This document shows positions 1 through 10,954 of a stretch of 64,000 nt of DNA, piece after piece. The position numbers and the translations under genes are program-made. The notes under the pieces are model-generated. The model had not been told where the DNA came from. It saw only the letters and a list, made by a program, of their open reading frames with translations, and made no database searches. Position 1 is the first letter of the stretch. Each line of letters starts with the position of its first letter. The stretch is from contig JAVGWX010000002.1 of NCBI GenBank assembly GCA_036924085.1, positions 44,597,666 to 44,661,665 of the forward strand. Reading direction: 5' to 3'. The stretch is from Ariolimax columbianus (taxonomy: Eukaryota > Mollusca > Gastropoda > Stylommatophora > Arionidae).

Positions 1-922
1 ATCAACCAGATGATAGGGTGAAATGGAGAGACATACTTAGACAATCTTACAACCAGTCTCCGGACTGATCAACCAGATGATAGGGTGAAATGGAGAGACA
101 TACTTAGACAATCTTACAACCAGTCTCCGGACTGATCAACCAGATGATAGGGTGAAATGGAGAGACATACTTAGACAATCTTACAACCAGTCTCCGGACT
201 GATCAACCAGATGATAGGGTGAAATGGAGAGACATACTTAGACAATCTTACAACCAGTCTCCGGACTGATCAACCAGATGATAGGGTGAAATGGAGAGAC
301 ATACTTAGACAATCTTACAACCAGTCTCCGGACTGATCAACCAGATGATAGGGTGAAATGGAGAGACATACTTAGACAATCTTACAACCAGTCTCCGGAC
401 TGATCAACCAGATGATAGGGTGAAATGGAGAGACATACTTAGACAATCTTACAACCAGATGATAGGGTGAAATGGAGAGACATACTTAGACAATCTTACA
501 ACCAGTCTCCGGACTGATCAACCAGATGATAGGGTGAAATGGAGAGACATAGTTAGACATTCTTACAACCAGTCTCCGGACTGATCAACCAGATGATAGG
601 GTGAAATGGAGAGACATAGTTAGACATTCTTACAACCAGTCTCCGGACTGATCAACCAGATGATAGGGTGAAATGGAGAGACATAGTTAGACATTCTTAC
701 AACCAGTTTCCGGACTGATCAACCAGATGATAGGGTGAAATGGAGAGACATACTTAGACAATCTTACAACCAGTCTCCGGACTGATCAACCAGATGATAG
801 GGTGAAATGGAGAGACATACTTAGACAATCTTACAACCAGTCTCCGGACTGATCAACCAGATGATAGGGTGAAATGGAGAGACATAGTTAGACATTCTTA
901 CAACCAGTCTCCGTACTGATCA
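1..922 (+). repeat. 67-bp satellite array, LINE-tail derived
   Basis: About 14 head-to-tail copies of a 67-bp unit that begins at the window edge, so its true left end is not seen. Two variants occur (ACTTAGACAATC and AGTTAGACATTC), and one copy near 460 lacks about 20 bp. Read from GATGATAGG the unit gives DDRVKWRDILRQSYNQSPD followed by a stop. The DRVKWR motif is typical of the last residues of some LINE ORF2 proteins, so the unit looks like the end of a LINE. A related array lies at 46.3-47.1 kb. Confidence 0.95.
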
Positions 923-1290
923 ACCAGATGATGATGATGAGAAGATGGACCTTGTTAGAAATAGTCTAAGAATATCAAAATAATGTTTTTTTCCTTTCAG
1001 TCACTGGAGAAATAAGTTATGTTTTCATTTATTATTTGTATCTCATATTCTGGGTTTTGTTTCTAGAACCTTTTTTTCTAACAAAGTTGCCCACTCTACA
1101 TTCAGCAGGCTTTTGGTTTGGGTTAATGGTCTGGGTTTTTCAATGTCATGAGATGTACAATAGTTTACTCTGGAGGATATATGCATGAAAGGCCACAAGG
1201 GATCTTCAACAGGATTAGATACTAACTTTATACTCATGGGGAACTGAGGCGCTAGTCCAGTCAAGAAACAAAACTGATCAGGAAAGTCAC
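923..1290. other. no recognisable gene
   Basis: Leaves the satellite through a short GATGAT run and continues as AT-rich DNA. The reverse strand is open from 1,474 to 1,043 (143 codons). The upstream half of that frame lies in interspersed repeat B and the rest matches no family I know, so I do not call a gene. Confidence 0.5.
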
Positions 1291-1620
1291 TCGCGTCAGG
1301 GTCAATACACTGACCAGGACGTCGTGTCAGGGTCAATACACTGACCAAGCCCACAATCTCTCTTCCATGAAGCATTCCCTGGGCTGTTTTCAAGGCGGCC
1401 TGGCTGATGAGATGTGGATCGATGTGATTCTCGTAGTAGTCAGCACCTCGCAGATGAAGCCAAGCATAGCACAACTGCCTGGAGGACTGCGGTCCACCTT
1501 CATTAACATGCTCGAGATGTGAGAAAAGTTACTACAACCCGCCACTCAACGACACTAGACATCCTTTTCAGAGTGCACAGAATAGTAAACTTACTCATTG
1601 TGGGCATTAAACAACAAAAC
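1291..1620 (+). repeat. interspersed repeat B, copy 1
   Basis: Shares a long recognisable block with 23,868-24,187 and 33,030-33,356: a CAGGGTCA...CTGACCA segment, a GGCTGATGAGATGTGGATCG segment, ACTACAACCCGCCACT, and the end ACTCATTGTGGGCATTAAAC. No tRNA promoter boxes or poly(A) tail are evident. The class (SINE, or non-autonomous LINE relic) is unknown. Confidence 0.75.
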
Positions 1621-1771
1621 TTATACTCATGTTTTAAAATTGTGGTGAAGGACTAACACTCTAGAGAAAGCAGGAAGTGCCTGAGCAATGGCTTCTTGGC
1701 TATTTAGTCACTTCCTAATGTTGGTAAGGACCCTAACACTGACTGATTAGTTAACAGTAATGTCTAAGAAG

Positions 1772-1925
1772 TAGAGTGGCAGAGTGTTTGTTTCTCGCTG
1801 CAAAGGTACCATGTTCAAATCCTGTTATTGACACGTTTCAGTCAACCTAGCTGTGAATGGGTACCTCACTTACTGTTAGGGAAGAGAATTGGCTCACCCA
1901 TCTCATTGTAGCAGACCCCACTGTT
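1772..1925 (+). mobile_element. tRNA-type SINE (family S), copy 1
   Basis: Has a box A-like start (AGAGTGGCAGAGTG) and a box B-like GTTCAAATCC about 40 bp later, then a body with AGGGAAGAGAATTGGC that recurs in the copies at 43.5 kb and, reversed, 63.8 kb. The tRNA-like head is probably a Pol III promoter relic. It is diverged. Confidence 0.5.
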
Positions 1926-1929
1926 TGCC

Positions 1930-2990
1930 CTGGCCGTTATTCTAACTTAGAACACTATCACACTCATCCACATCATCATGACCACACACAGCAAATAATA
2001 TAGCACACAGCAGATGGCATATTTATTATTTAATACTCATACCAGAAAAATGAGTAGTGAAATTACAAACACAATACAATACATATCATCTTAACTAAGT
2101 ATTCTATTATTTTATATATGTTAAATATACATATTAACTAAAGCGGAAATTTTAAGCATTAGCTCTTAATGGAATTCCCAACTATCTAAAACCCAGTTCT
2201 ATTGCCTTACTCCCATCACACACACATCTCTTTAACTGCATCCTCAACACACCTTATCAAAAACTTCCTCACTCAAATCCCCTCAGGCGGGCGATCTGGA
2301 CATACCTCGTTCACAATGTCCCCTGCTTACAACACACATTCAGATTATCTATTAATACAAAACTCACACACCTATTTGAGCGATCCTGTTCTATCACTAA
2401 CATTCGTCCAACAGTCTATCAATCGTTCCTCTATCTAAGTCAGTGAGCTAAACAGACTATCTAAATTCAGTCTCTCTCGCTCTCATCTCTCTATCCAGCC
2501 TCCTCTCCATCCAGCCTCTCGAGCTAAACTTTGTCTCGAGTTATATACACTCAAGCAAAGTCAGAGCTTGACCAATGGATCTCAGGGGATGGCTCTATTC
2601 GGTCTAATTGGAACTAAATACTTTGCACATCTGTCACTCATCTATCGCAGCAAGCCCCGCTGCCAATCCGTCTGTCAATCATTCTCCCCCTACCCAAATC
2701 GGAAGGCCAGTGGTCAGCTTCTACCTGTTCACATTCTTTGCCCCAACTCTGTTCTCCTTTGTTGAGACGGTGAGGGACCTTGACACGCATTCAGGTACCT
2801 TTGTTATCAGCAACCACATCACCCCTTTCCTAAACTCTCTGCCCCTGGCGGGAACTGTTACATCATATATAGCTGAGGCCTAGTACAATTAAGTCTCTAA
2901 AACTTAATCCTCGACAGCAATTGTCTTGAAGTATATTTATTAATGCAGTCCATCATGTATTCTCATTGCTACACAGATATTCAACCATTT
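1930..2990. other. non-coding, partly CT-rich
   Basis: AT-rich then pyrimidine-rich sequence around 2,200-2,800. Short open frames here are compositional. I see no exon signal or known repeat. Confidence 0.5.
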
Positions 2991-3004
2991 CTGTACCATT
3001 AAAG

Positions 3005-3335
3005 AGCATACTAACTACACCAAAAAATGATGCTTATTACAGAAGAGAACTGGTGGTAGTCTTCAGACTCTGCACATAGGACACAACAGATTGAGGTACC
3101 ATCTATTCAATAAACTGAAGATAGATGCTACTGACGAATGCACCTGTGGTACAGGAAAAATGACCCCTGAACCTCTGCTGCAAAATTGCCCGACATATGA
3201 GTACCATAGAAAACACATGTGGCCATTACCAGTGCCAACCTTAGACAAGCTCCATGGCAGTGTCGACAGCCTCAGGATGAGCGCTGCTTTCTTTGAACAA
3301 ATTCAAGTTGACTCCTGACAGCGTAAGAAGAAGAA
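3005..3335 (+). pseudogene. 5'-truncated LINE tail (GAA-tailed family)
   Basis: Encodes only the extreme C-terminus of a LINE ORF2. Residues KNDAYY and LRYHLFNKLKI, then CTCGTGKM...LLQNCPTYE, match the copies at 52.1 and 61.9 kb. It ends in TAAGAAGAAGAAG. A 12-bp target-site duplication with one mismatch flanks it (GTACCATTAAAG at 2,993-3,004 and GTACCTTTAAAG at 3,336-3,347), which fixes both ends and shows target-primed insertion with 5' truncation. The RTGH motif is damaged and several residues are lost after KNDAYY. It cannot encode an active protein. Confidence 0.9.
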
Positions 3336-3458
3336 GTACCTTTAAAGGCTTTCTGTTATCTATTTCTGATTATATGAGTTTTTTTATAGCAGTAAAAACA
3401 AAGAAATGAACAAACTAAAATCTTGATGGGATTATGATGCTATTATGATTTTCTCCAG

Positions 3459-3554
3459 ACATTTTTGAAAAATGTTTACCGAGTCATGCAGTGCTCAGGT
3501 CAAGAACTGACACAGATGGTATCAACAATACCTGATGGCTGGAAATTTGAGCAG
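3459..3554 (+). CDS. host-gene internal exon (96 bp, phase 0)
   Basis: A 96-bp stretch lies between a polypyrimidine acceptor (TTTTCTCCAG) and a consensus donor (GTGAGT). It is open for exactly 32 codons, with codons intact at both ends (phase 0). The peptide runs from [11 protein letters not shown] through [19 protein letters not shown]. It has mixed composition, is not repetitive, and matches none of the transposable elements here. The next exon at 5,549 is also phase 0 and continues the frame, so both probably belong to one + strand gene. I do not recognise the protein and assign no function. Confidence 0.7.
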
Positions 3555-3611
3555 GTGAGTCACTTATTTTAAAATGGTCAATGGTTGTATTGACAGAAGT
3601 GAAAAGTGAAG

Positions 3612-4445
3612 AAATTTATTGGAAAATGATTTTCTGAAGCTCTCTTGTTTTTACAGAAGAGAAAAGTTTGAAGTGAAGGCATTAATTTGAAAAGGTTTGT
3701 CTGAAGGCCTGCTGTCTTGATAGAAGATTAAAGTGAAGACATTAATTTCAAAAGGTTTGTCTGAAGGCCTGCTGTCTTGATAGAAGATTAAAGTGAAGAC
3801 ATTAATTTGAAAAGGTTTGTCTGAAGGCCTGCTGTCTTTATAGAAGATTAAAGTGAAGACATTAATTTGAAAAGGTTTGTCTGAAGGCCTGCTGTCTTGA
3901 TAGAAGATTAAAGTGAAGGCATTAATTTGAAAAGGTTTGTCTGAAGGCCTGCTGTCTTGATAGAAGATTAAAGTGAAGACATTAATTTGAAAAGGTTTGT
4001 CTGAAGGCCTGCTGTCTTTATAGAAGATTAAAGTGAAGACATTAATTTCAAAAGATTTGTCTGAAGGCCTGCTGTCTTGATAGAAGATTAAAGTGAAGAC
4101 ATTAATTTGAAAAGGTTTGTCTGAAGGCCTGCTGTCTTGATAGAAGATTAAAGTGAAGGCATTAATTTGAAAAGGTTTGTCTGAAGGCCTGCTGTCTTGA
4201 TAGAAGATTAAAGTGAAGACATTAATTTGAAAAGGTTTGTCTGAAGGCCTGCTGTCTTTATAGAAGATTAAAGTGAAGACATTAATTTCAAAAGATTTGT
4301 CTGAAGGCCTGCTGTCTTTATAGAAGATTAAAGTGAAGACATTAATTTGAAAAGGTTTGTCTGAAGGCCTGCTGTCTTGATAGAAGATTAAAGTGAAGAC
4401 ATTAATTTCTAAAGGTTTGTCTGAAGACCTGCTGTTTTGATAGAG
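3612..4445 (+). repeat. 60-bp tandem array in the intron
   Basis: About 12-13 copies of a 60-bp unit, with a diverged half-copy at 3,612-3,668 on the left. Since 60 is divisible by 3 and the reverse strand of the unit has no stop, a 317-codon antisense frame results, repeating DSRPSDKPFQINVFTLIFYQ. Unit variants recur every four units: 3,841-4,080 and 4,081-4,320 carry the same order of four types, a 240-bp higher-order repeat. The array sits wholly in the 1,994-bp intron between the two exons. Confidence 0.93.
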
Positions 4446-5548
4446 GTTTAACATGATGTCTGACATGGTGTCCAGGACACAGAAAGTGAGTAAGTACACT
4501 TGCAAAAGAAACAATATGAGAATTAGCATGATGAAGACATCAACTATGGAGACTAATAGAACACCAGGTCCACTAAACATAAGTGTAAACAATGTCAAAC
4601 CCAAGAGTTCAAATAATTTACTTACTTACTTAGTCGCTCCTCTTCTACCGTGAGGTGTAGAGGTTGAGTTCAAATAATTTTAACGGAAAATGAAAGGCTT
4701 GATAGAGAAATTGAAACTAAATATAAGAAAACCTCTGCTTTGACATCAACTGACGTCACTACTTAACCTTTATCACACCGCATCAACTTTTCATAATTTT
4801 TTAAAACTTCACATTTTGCTATGATTCGAGATCCTGTAATCTTTCTGTTTGTTTGGTCAATAAATATGATTTTGTTGTGTGTAGAGACATAAATGAATAA
4901 AAAACTTGTTGATATTGTTGTTTTTGATGTGTGTGTGTTAGTTTCTGAGATACAAGAAGATGAAGGTAAAAATTTGTAAAAACAAAGCACACAAATTTGG
5001 ACTCATCTATTAGGGACTTGCTCCTCAATAAATCCATTGAAATCACAACAAAGTATAGATACTGTGTTTATAATATCAGCTCAACTTAGTTTCCACTTCA
5101 AACGTATTTATTACATCTAAATAAACTAAATACCTCATAAAGATCTTTTATAACAACTTACTTCACCTTTCTAAAAAAAATGGGCTGGTTGCAATCCTCA
5201 TAATAAGATAAATCGTGTCCATTTGTAATCTAACATACAATAGATTAACCGGCTAGAAACCTGTGTAGATGGACATGATGCAGTCAGCATAAAAAAATGT
5301 TTACTTTTACGGTCTCTGTGCCTGGTCATTCATGAATACAAAATTATAGACAAGTATGAACTAGTGAGACGGCCTGCAGGTTGGTAACACCCTAAGATCA
5401 ACTTGGCAACAAAACATCTGATGCACAGTCTATTTATACCAAAGAGAATACCAAACTGACCAGTTGATTATCAAATCTTGATAATTAGTGTTAGTAAACA
5501 TATTTACTTTCCAGCAAATGTAATTGAAAAACTGTATTTTGTCCTCAG
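4446..5548 (+). other. remainder of the host intron
   Basis: AT-rich sequence up to the acceptor TTTTGTCCTCAG before 5,549. It contains a fragment near 4,630 (CTTCTACCGTGAGGTGTAGAGG) also found in repeat E-type contexts at 5.75 and 22.0 kb. No coding signal is seen. Confidence 0.5.
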
Positions 5549-5671
5549 CTGCTCAATATTGGTTCCAACTACAATTGTGGGTCAGAGGAACATGCAGATT
5601 TCCTGTTTGTTGTATCTAAGGAGTGCCCCACTTTACTGAATGGTTCAAATGAGCCATCTGATAGAGCCAAG
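5549..5671 (+). CDS. host-gene internal exon (123 bp, phase 0)
   Basis: A 123-bp open stretch lies between acceptor TTTTGTCCTCAG and donor GTAAGG. It gives 41 codons with intact codons at both ends, the same phase as the exon at 3,459. The peptide begins LLNIGSNYNCGSEEHADFLF, continues VVSKECPTLLNGSNEPSDRAK, and has three cysteines. Joined to the previous exon it gives 73 residues with no stop. No transmembrane segment or known motif is visible. I do not recognise the family. The rest of the gene is outside the window, in undetected exons, or both. Confidence 0.7.
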
Positions 5672-5739
5672 GTAAGGAAAAGGTACACTTATGATAGTCC
5701 ATGCAGTTGATGTGACAAGTGATAACATGACTTACCCAC

Positions 5740-5900
5740 TATTCTTCTACTATAGGGTGCAGAGGTCTTGTTTTCTTCTTCTTATAAATTATATTCTCTA
5801 CAAGATGGGGTATCTGGTCCCATGCCCAACTCTCCCTAGTTACCTATCAGGAAATGCCTAGCAGGTTACAGTGTTACCATTTGTTGGTCTCCTTCATTTT
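5740..5900 (+). repeat. repeat E, 3' half fragment
   Basis: Contains ATCTGGTCCCATGCCCAAC and a downstream GAAATGCCTAGCAGGTTACA. The same order of blocks occurs at 22,040-22,140 (GACATGCCTGGCAGGTTGCA). It is an old copy of the interspersed E family. Confidence 0.5.
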
Positions 5901-6039
5901 CTACCCCTGTAACACTTGGACATGGTGGTCAGTAATAATTCACAATATCAACAGTAAACCTTTCATGAACAATAACTAGCATTGTATGAGATGAGAAATG
6001 ATATCATTACTTCCTGTATAGCAGACTCAGTGGAGATAA

Positions 6040-6310
6040 GATGTTCTCCTCAGGTGCTGGAAGTCGTGGGTTAAAATAACGGCGGAGACCAATTTTTTTC
6101 ACGTGGCTCATCTGGAAAAGTTTCCCCTGATCTCTGAGTAGTAAGATCAGACACCCGTGTGCAATGGAGCGCACGTTAAAAATTCATAAGCAGTTGTAAA
6201 TCGAACAGAGTAGGCCTCTGCTCTGGCAAAATTCAAGTTTAAAAAATCTACCTAAATTATTCGAGGGATTCTCGCCTCACAGAGAATATGTAGCAAAAAA
6301 GGGAACCATG
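6040..6310 (+). mobile_element. possible old SINE
   Basis: A segment with GTGCTGGAAGTCGTGGGTTA (box B-like), a central GATCTCTGAGTAGTAAGATC and ACCCGTGTGCAATGGAGCGC resembles SINE bodies common in mollusc genomes. This is family resemblance only; there is no second copy in the window. Confidence 0.3.
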
Positions 6311-6669
6311 TGGCTATAACATCAGGTCTTGATTATGTGGTTAGCGGAGTGGCATAAATGGCACTTGACACTGCGGGTCTACCTTGCTCTAATTTATGCT
6401 TCCACCACCACCAGTCCCAAAAATGGGCGATCGTATATTCCAGGGGCTACCAATCGTTATGTACTGGGATTGACCTCGCAAGTCACTAGTGAATTTTCAT
6501 CTGCCAACAAATATGAAACAAAGAAAATCTAATGACACAAGTTGACTGAAGATATGAAGCATGTTCAAATGAAACTAAACCCCAGTGGCTGTATTACAAA
6601 CATATAAAAGTTACATCATCTGGTGTGACAGAATTAAATATAGCAATTGTTATGAAGCAAACATGCCAC

Positions 6670-7659
6670 AAGGTTAGTTAGAAAAAGTCGCCATAGGTTC
6701 TTTGAACCACTTGGTCACCGAGGTCATGACGTTTACATCGAGTTGAATCTTTGTTCCTTCAGAAATATTTTAAAGAGTCTGAACAAATGGAAGTCACAAG
6801 GGGACATATTGGGGCTATAGGATGGGTGTGGCAGTACTTCCCACCTTTTCTGTGCACTTTCTGAACAATGTTCGCAACATGTGGACGCTCATTGTCGTAC
6901 AACAGAATCACACCACGCGAAAGTATGCCGGATCGTTTATTCATGATTGCCGTTTGCAGCTTGACTAGTGTGTCATTGTAGCGGATGGTATTGATGTTTA
7001 CGCCAGGCTCTTTAAAGTCTATCAACAAAAGTCCCTCATGGTAAAAAAAAATGCTGTCAGCATAACCTTATCAGCGGAAATGTGCGACTTGAATTTTGTT
7101 TTTGGTTTCAGTGATCTTGGGATGTTTCCATTGCATGCTAGCAGTTTTGGCTGCTTGGCTCAAAATGGTTGCACCACGATTCATCACCTGCCACTATGAG
7201 CAAAAGAAACGAATCACCCTCTTCGTATCGCAGCAAGTGGTTCAAACTCCATCCCATGCGTTCTACCTTATGGTGGTTGGTCAGCAACCGAGGTACCCAT
7301 TGTGAACACCTTCCGATAATCAATTTCTTCCTAAACACCATTTGAACTGTCCCTACCAACACAGCAATTTCCTCTGCTAGCGAACATAAGCTGCGGTAAC
7401 GGTCCAACCGAATTGCTACATCAATTTTGGCGATGACATCTTTTGACGCAACAATATGCGCCTGACCTGGTCTCGGAAGATCTTTCTTTAACTCACATCC
7501 TTCTTTAAACACGTCCTTCTTCACTGTTCTCTTCTACACACTTTTGTCACCATACACTGCCTGCATTCTGTGATGAATGTCAACTGGTTGACATCCTTCA
7601 GTTGTTAGAAACCAAATTACCGCTCGCTGATCAACTCTGGACGGATTCACACTCACCAT
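6670..7659 (-). pseudogene. mariner-family transposase, inactivated
   Basis: A mariner-type DDD transposase on the reverse strand. The start ATG at 7,659 opens MVSVNPSRVDQRAVIWF, followed by the N-terminal DNA-binding region (GCQPVDIHHRMQAVYG). A stop follows GDKSV, then the frame resumes (KKDVFKEGCELKKDLPRPGQ). The first catalytic Asp is in VAGDESWCNHFEP (about 7,170), the second in ILLYDNERPHVAN (about 6,890), and the third in SYSPNMSPCDFHLF (about 6,790), reached only after a frameshift near 6,850. All three acidic residues survive, but stops and frameshifts make it a dead copy. The downstream C-terminus (VTKWFKEPMATF) is degraded. I could not place terminal inverted repeats. Confidence 0.88.
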
Positions 7660-7908
7660 GTTTTCAACAGTCTGCCGAGGAAACTATGAGTCGGAGGATA
7701 ATGACATTTTGCAAACTTGACGGCTGGTATGTGCTGTTTACACTTGAAGTGGCGTCATCATGCGCATCGTACGTATGTTCACTTGATGTATTTGGTCCGG
7801 TTTCATTTGAACACGCCTCATATATACAGATAGATAGATAGACAGACAGACAGACTCAGATAAATTATCTCCTGTGTACGACAGAAAATAATATGGTTCA
7901 GTCATTTC

Positions 7909-8268
7909 ATGAGAATGGAACCTAATCAACTGCCACTATGCTCCTATAACAACAGAAGATCAGAGCAGATGGATACAGCAAATCCTACAACTTACACACC
8001 ACCATTTACTCAAGTGGAAACATCAGCTTCCGATGATGGTTCCCTGCAAAAATTTGACCCAAAAAGTAAAGTAGCATTAGACCAGGGATATTTGGAGTTT
8101 TGCCAACATCACATCAAAGCTGTGACACCTGTAACTTTGATGAGGGGATACTTGAGATTGGCTTGTGTTTGCATAAGAGAAGTGGACCCTGGGGTCCACA
8201 GACAACAGCTTCAGCAGAATGATTACAAATACCTGCTGATTAGGGATTTCCAGCAGTGTTCCTTCTAA
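7909..8268 (+). other. 119-codon open frame, unassigned
   Basis: Open from ATG 7,909 to a stop at 8,266-8,268, with mixed amino-acid composition (for example LDQGYLEFCQHHIKAV and RGYLRLACVCIREVDPG). It is not repetitive and matches no element here. It could be a fragment of a host exon or an unrecognised repeat. The reverse strand is open over part of the same stretch, so coding is doubtful. Confidence 0.2.
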
Positions 8269-8499
8269 ACTGCACGATAGTGCATCAGCCCACAGAAAAT
8301 CATTCTCATGCATAAATGCTGTGTTTAGTTGCCATCATCAGATTGAAAGAATGGCTGCAATGAATCTTCAAAAATTGCTGTCTCTTGACTAGGAGATGTA
8401 ATCTGACAGTCTTTACCCATATCCATCCCTTCTTCTTCTAATTATTATTAATCAGTTTCCTTGAGCAATTAGCACTTTGGGATTCTAGTCAGAAACCAT

Positions 8500-8775
8500 A
8501 AATGTATCTGGCTCCGTCCCAACCACAGGGGAGCTTGATGCCTTCAGTGGTGTGCAATGTCGAACTAAAACAATACAGACGAGCCCCTGACGGACTATCT
8601 TCACCATATCCATAATTTCCTCTGTGTTTTGCAATCAGGCAAGGGACACATTTCTCGCAGTTGGACACAATCTGCTCTGTGCAGTGCCAAGTTGTGCACC
8701 CTCAGCACAGTGTAATGCCGAACTGGTACCAGAGCCCTGGCGGACTACCAACACACATGACCTCTTATTATCTTG
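8500..8775 (+). repeat. diverged direct duplication before the 23-bp array
   Basis: Two related blocks (GTGTGCAATGTCGAACTA near 8,550 and CAGTGTAATGCCGAACTG near 8,709), each followed by CCTG(A/G)CGGACTA, suggest an old local duplication. No gene is seen. Confidence 0.4.
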
Positions 8776-10339
8776 TTATCCTCCTACTTATATTACTGTT
8801 TTCCTCCTACTTATATTACTGTTTTCCTCCTACTTATATTACTGTTTTCCTCCTACTTATATTACTGTTTTCCTTCTACTTATATTACTGTTTTCCTCCT
8901 ACTTATATTACTGTTTTCCTTCTACTTATATTACTGTTTTCCTTCTACTTATATTACTGTTTTCCTCCTACTTATATTACTGTTTTCCTTCTACTTATAT
9001 TACTGTTTTCCTTCTACTTATATTACTGTTTTCCTTCTACTTATATTACTGTTTTCCTCCTACTTATATTACTGTTTTCCTTCTACTTATATTACTGTTT
9101 TCCTTCTACTTATATTACTGTTTTTCTCCTACTTATATTACTGTTTTCCTTCTACTTATATTACTGTTTTCCTCCTACTTATATTACTGTTTTCCTCCTA
9201 CTTATATTACTGTTTTCCTTCTACTTATATTACTGTTTTCCTTCTACTTATATTACTGTTTTCCTCCTACTTATATTACTGTTTTCCTTCTACTTATATT
9301 ACTGTTTTCCTCCTACTTATATTACTGTTTTCCTTCTACTTATATTACTGTTTTCCTTCTACTTATATTACTGTTTTCCTTCTACTTATATTACTGTTTT
9401 CCTCCTACTTATATTACTGTTTTCCTTCTACTTATATTACTGTTTTCCTCCTACTTATATTACTGTTTTCCTTCTACTTATATTACTGTTTTCCTTCTAC
9501 TTATATTACTGTTTTCCTTCTACTTATATTACTGTTTTCCTTCTACTTATATTACTGTTTTCCTTCTACTTATATTACTGTTTTCCTTCTACTTATATTA
9601 CTGTTTTCCTTCTACTTATATTACTGTTTTCCTTCTACTTATATTACTGTTTTTCTCCTACTTATATTACTGTTTTCCTTCTACTTATATTACTGTTTTC
9701 CTTCTACTTATATTACTGTTTTTCTCCTACTTATATTACTGTTTTCCTTCTACTTATATTACTGTTTTCCTTCTACTTATATTACTGTTTTCCTTCTACT
9801 TATATTACTGTTTTCCTTCTACTTATATTACTGTTTTCCTTCTACTTATATTACTGTTTTTCTCCTACTTATATTACTGTTTTTCTCCTACTTATATTAC
9901 TGTTTTCCTCCTACTTATATTACTGTTTTCCTCCTACTTATATTACTGTTTTTCTCCTACTTATATTACTGTTTTCCTCCTACTTATATTACTGTTTTCC
10001 TTCTACTTATATTACTGTTTTCCTTCTACTTATATTACTGTTTTCCTTCTACTTATATTACTGTTTTCCTCCTACTTATATTACTGTTTTCCTCCTACTT
10101 ATATTACTGTTTTCCTTCTACTTATATTACTGTTTTCCTCCTACTTATATTACTGTTTTCCTTCTACTTATATTACTGTTTTCCTTCTACTTATATTACT
10201 GTTTTCCTTCTACTTATATTATTGTTTTCCTCCTACTTATATTACTGTTTTCCTTCTACTTATATTACTGTTTTCCTTCTACTTATATTACTGTTTTCCT
10301 TCTACTTATATTATTGTTTTCCTTCTACTTATATTATTG
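8776..10339 (+). repeat. 23-bp tandem array, 68 units
   Basis: The unit is TTTTCCTCCTACTTATATTACTG-like. The span is 1,564 bp, exactly 68 x 23. Sequence variation is confined to a few sites (CCTCC, CCTTC or TCTCC; late copies ATTATTG). As 23 is not a multiple of 3, each frame cycles through all phases, and no + strand phase contains a stop. All three + frames are therefore open for 535-580 codons. These frames are artefacts of the repeat, not genes. Confidence 0.97.
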
Positions 10340-10696
10340 GGGATCAAGATGCTGAGCAGCACATGAGCTGCAGTTGTTAGCGACCCATAGCTGACTGCTA
10401 GCACCAGTGCCAGCGAACCATAACTGCCAAGACCCTTCTACACCTCTACGTGGTGATCCTGGATAACAGACTGCAGCAGGGCAGACTGGCTAAGGAGAAG
10501 GGATCGAAGAAGGAATGCTAACCCGGTACTCAAAAAAAGCTTGCTGAAGTCGGATGTGTTGGACAGAAAGGTGCAAATATCGCAGCCAAGCTGTAAACTA
10601 CGACACACCGCATTCCGTTCTCTGGAGTACATTCTGCTACTTAAGCCCTTTCAGGGTTTGGTAGTTCGAGATTGAGAACAAACGAAGAAGAAGAAG
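10340..10696 (+). mobile_element. SINE A, full-length, inside the 23-bp array
   Basis: Starts GGGATCAAGATGCTGAGCAG and ends GAACAAACGAAGAAGAAGAA. The same about 355-bp sequence recurs at least seven times here, on both strands. It has no tRNA-like promoter boxes, a central core near GAAGTCGGATGTGTTGGACA, and a (GAA)n tail. It splits the 23-bp array, which resumes at 10,697. No clean target duplication is readable because the target is itself repetitive. Confidence 0.93.
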
Positions 10697-10762
10697 ATGA
10701 TATTGTTTTCCTTCTACTTATATTATTGTTTTCCTTCTACTTATATTATTGTTTTCCTTCTA
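10697..10762 (+). repeat. 23-bp array, continuation after SINE A
   Basis: Nearly three further units of the same 23-bp repeat, all with the ATTATTG variant found in the last units left of the SINE. The insertion therefore post-dates the array. Confidence 0.93.
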
Positions 10763-10954
10763 AATGTTTGCCCTCCGCCTTTCCTTCCAGTACAGTTTTC
10801 AACAAGGTCTTATGTCTTTTGATATGACCAGAATATCTGAACTGTCTGTGCCATGAGTAATTTTGTAATACTAATATATTTTATATATTGAATATGTAAT
10901 TGGTATGCCCATAAATTTCCCTTTCTCCGCTTGCTGAAAAGCAATGGAAATGGA

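Noticed and set aside
1..922. CRISPR-like array of regular repeats
   Set aside because: Units are contiguous with no unique spacers, the sequence is animal, and the unit is LINE-derived.
3651..4604. 317-codon reverse frame as a repeat protein gene
   Set aside because: It follows the 60-bp unit exactly, has no upstream signals, and lies in an intron of a + strand gene.
8624..10380. Three overlapping 535-580 codon hydrophobic proteins
   Set aside because: They arise from a 23-bp repeat that has no stop in any phase; all three frames encode the same repeat.
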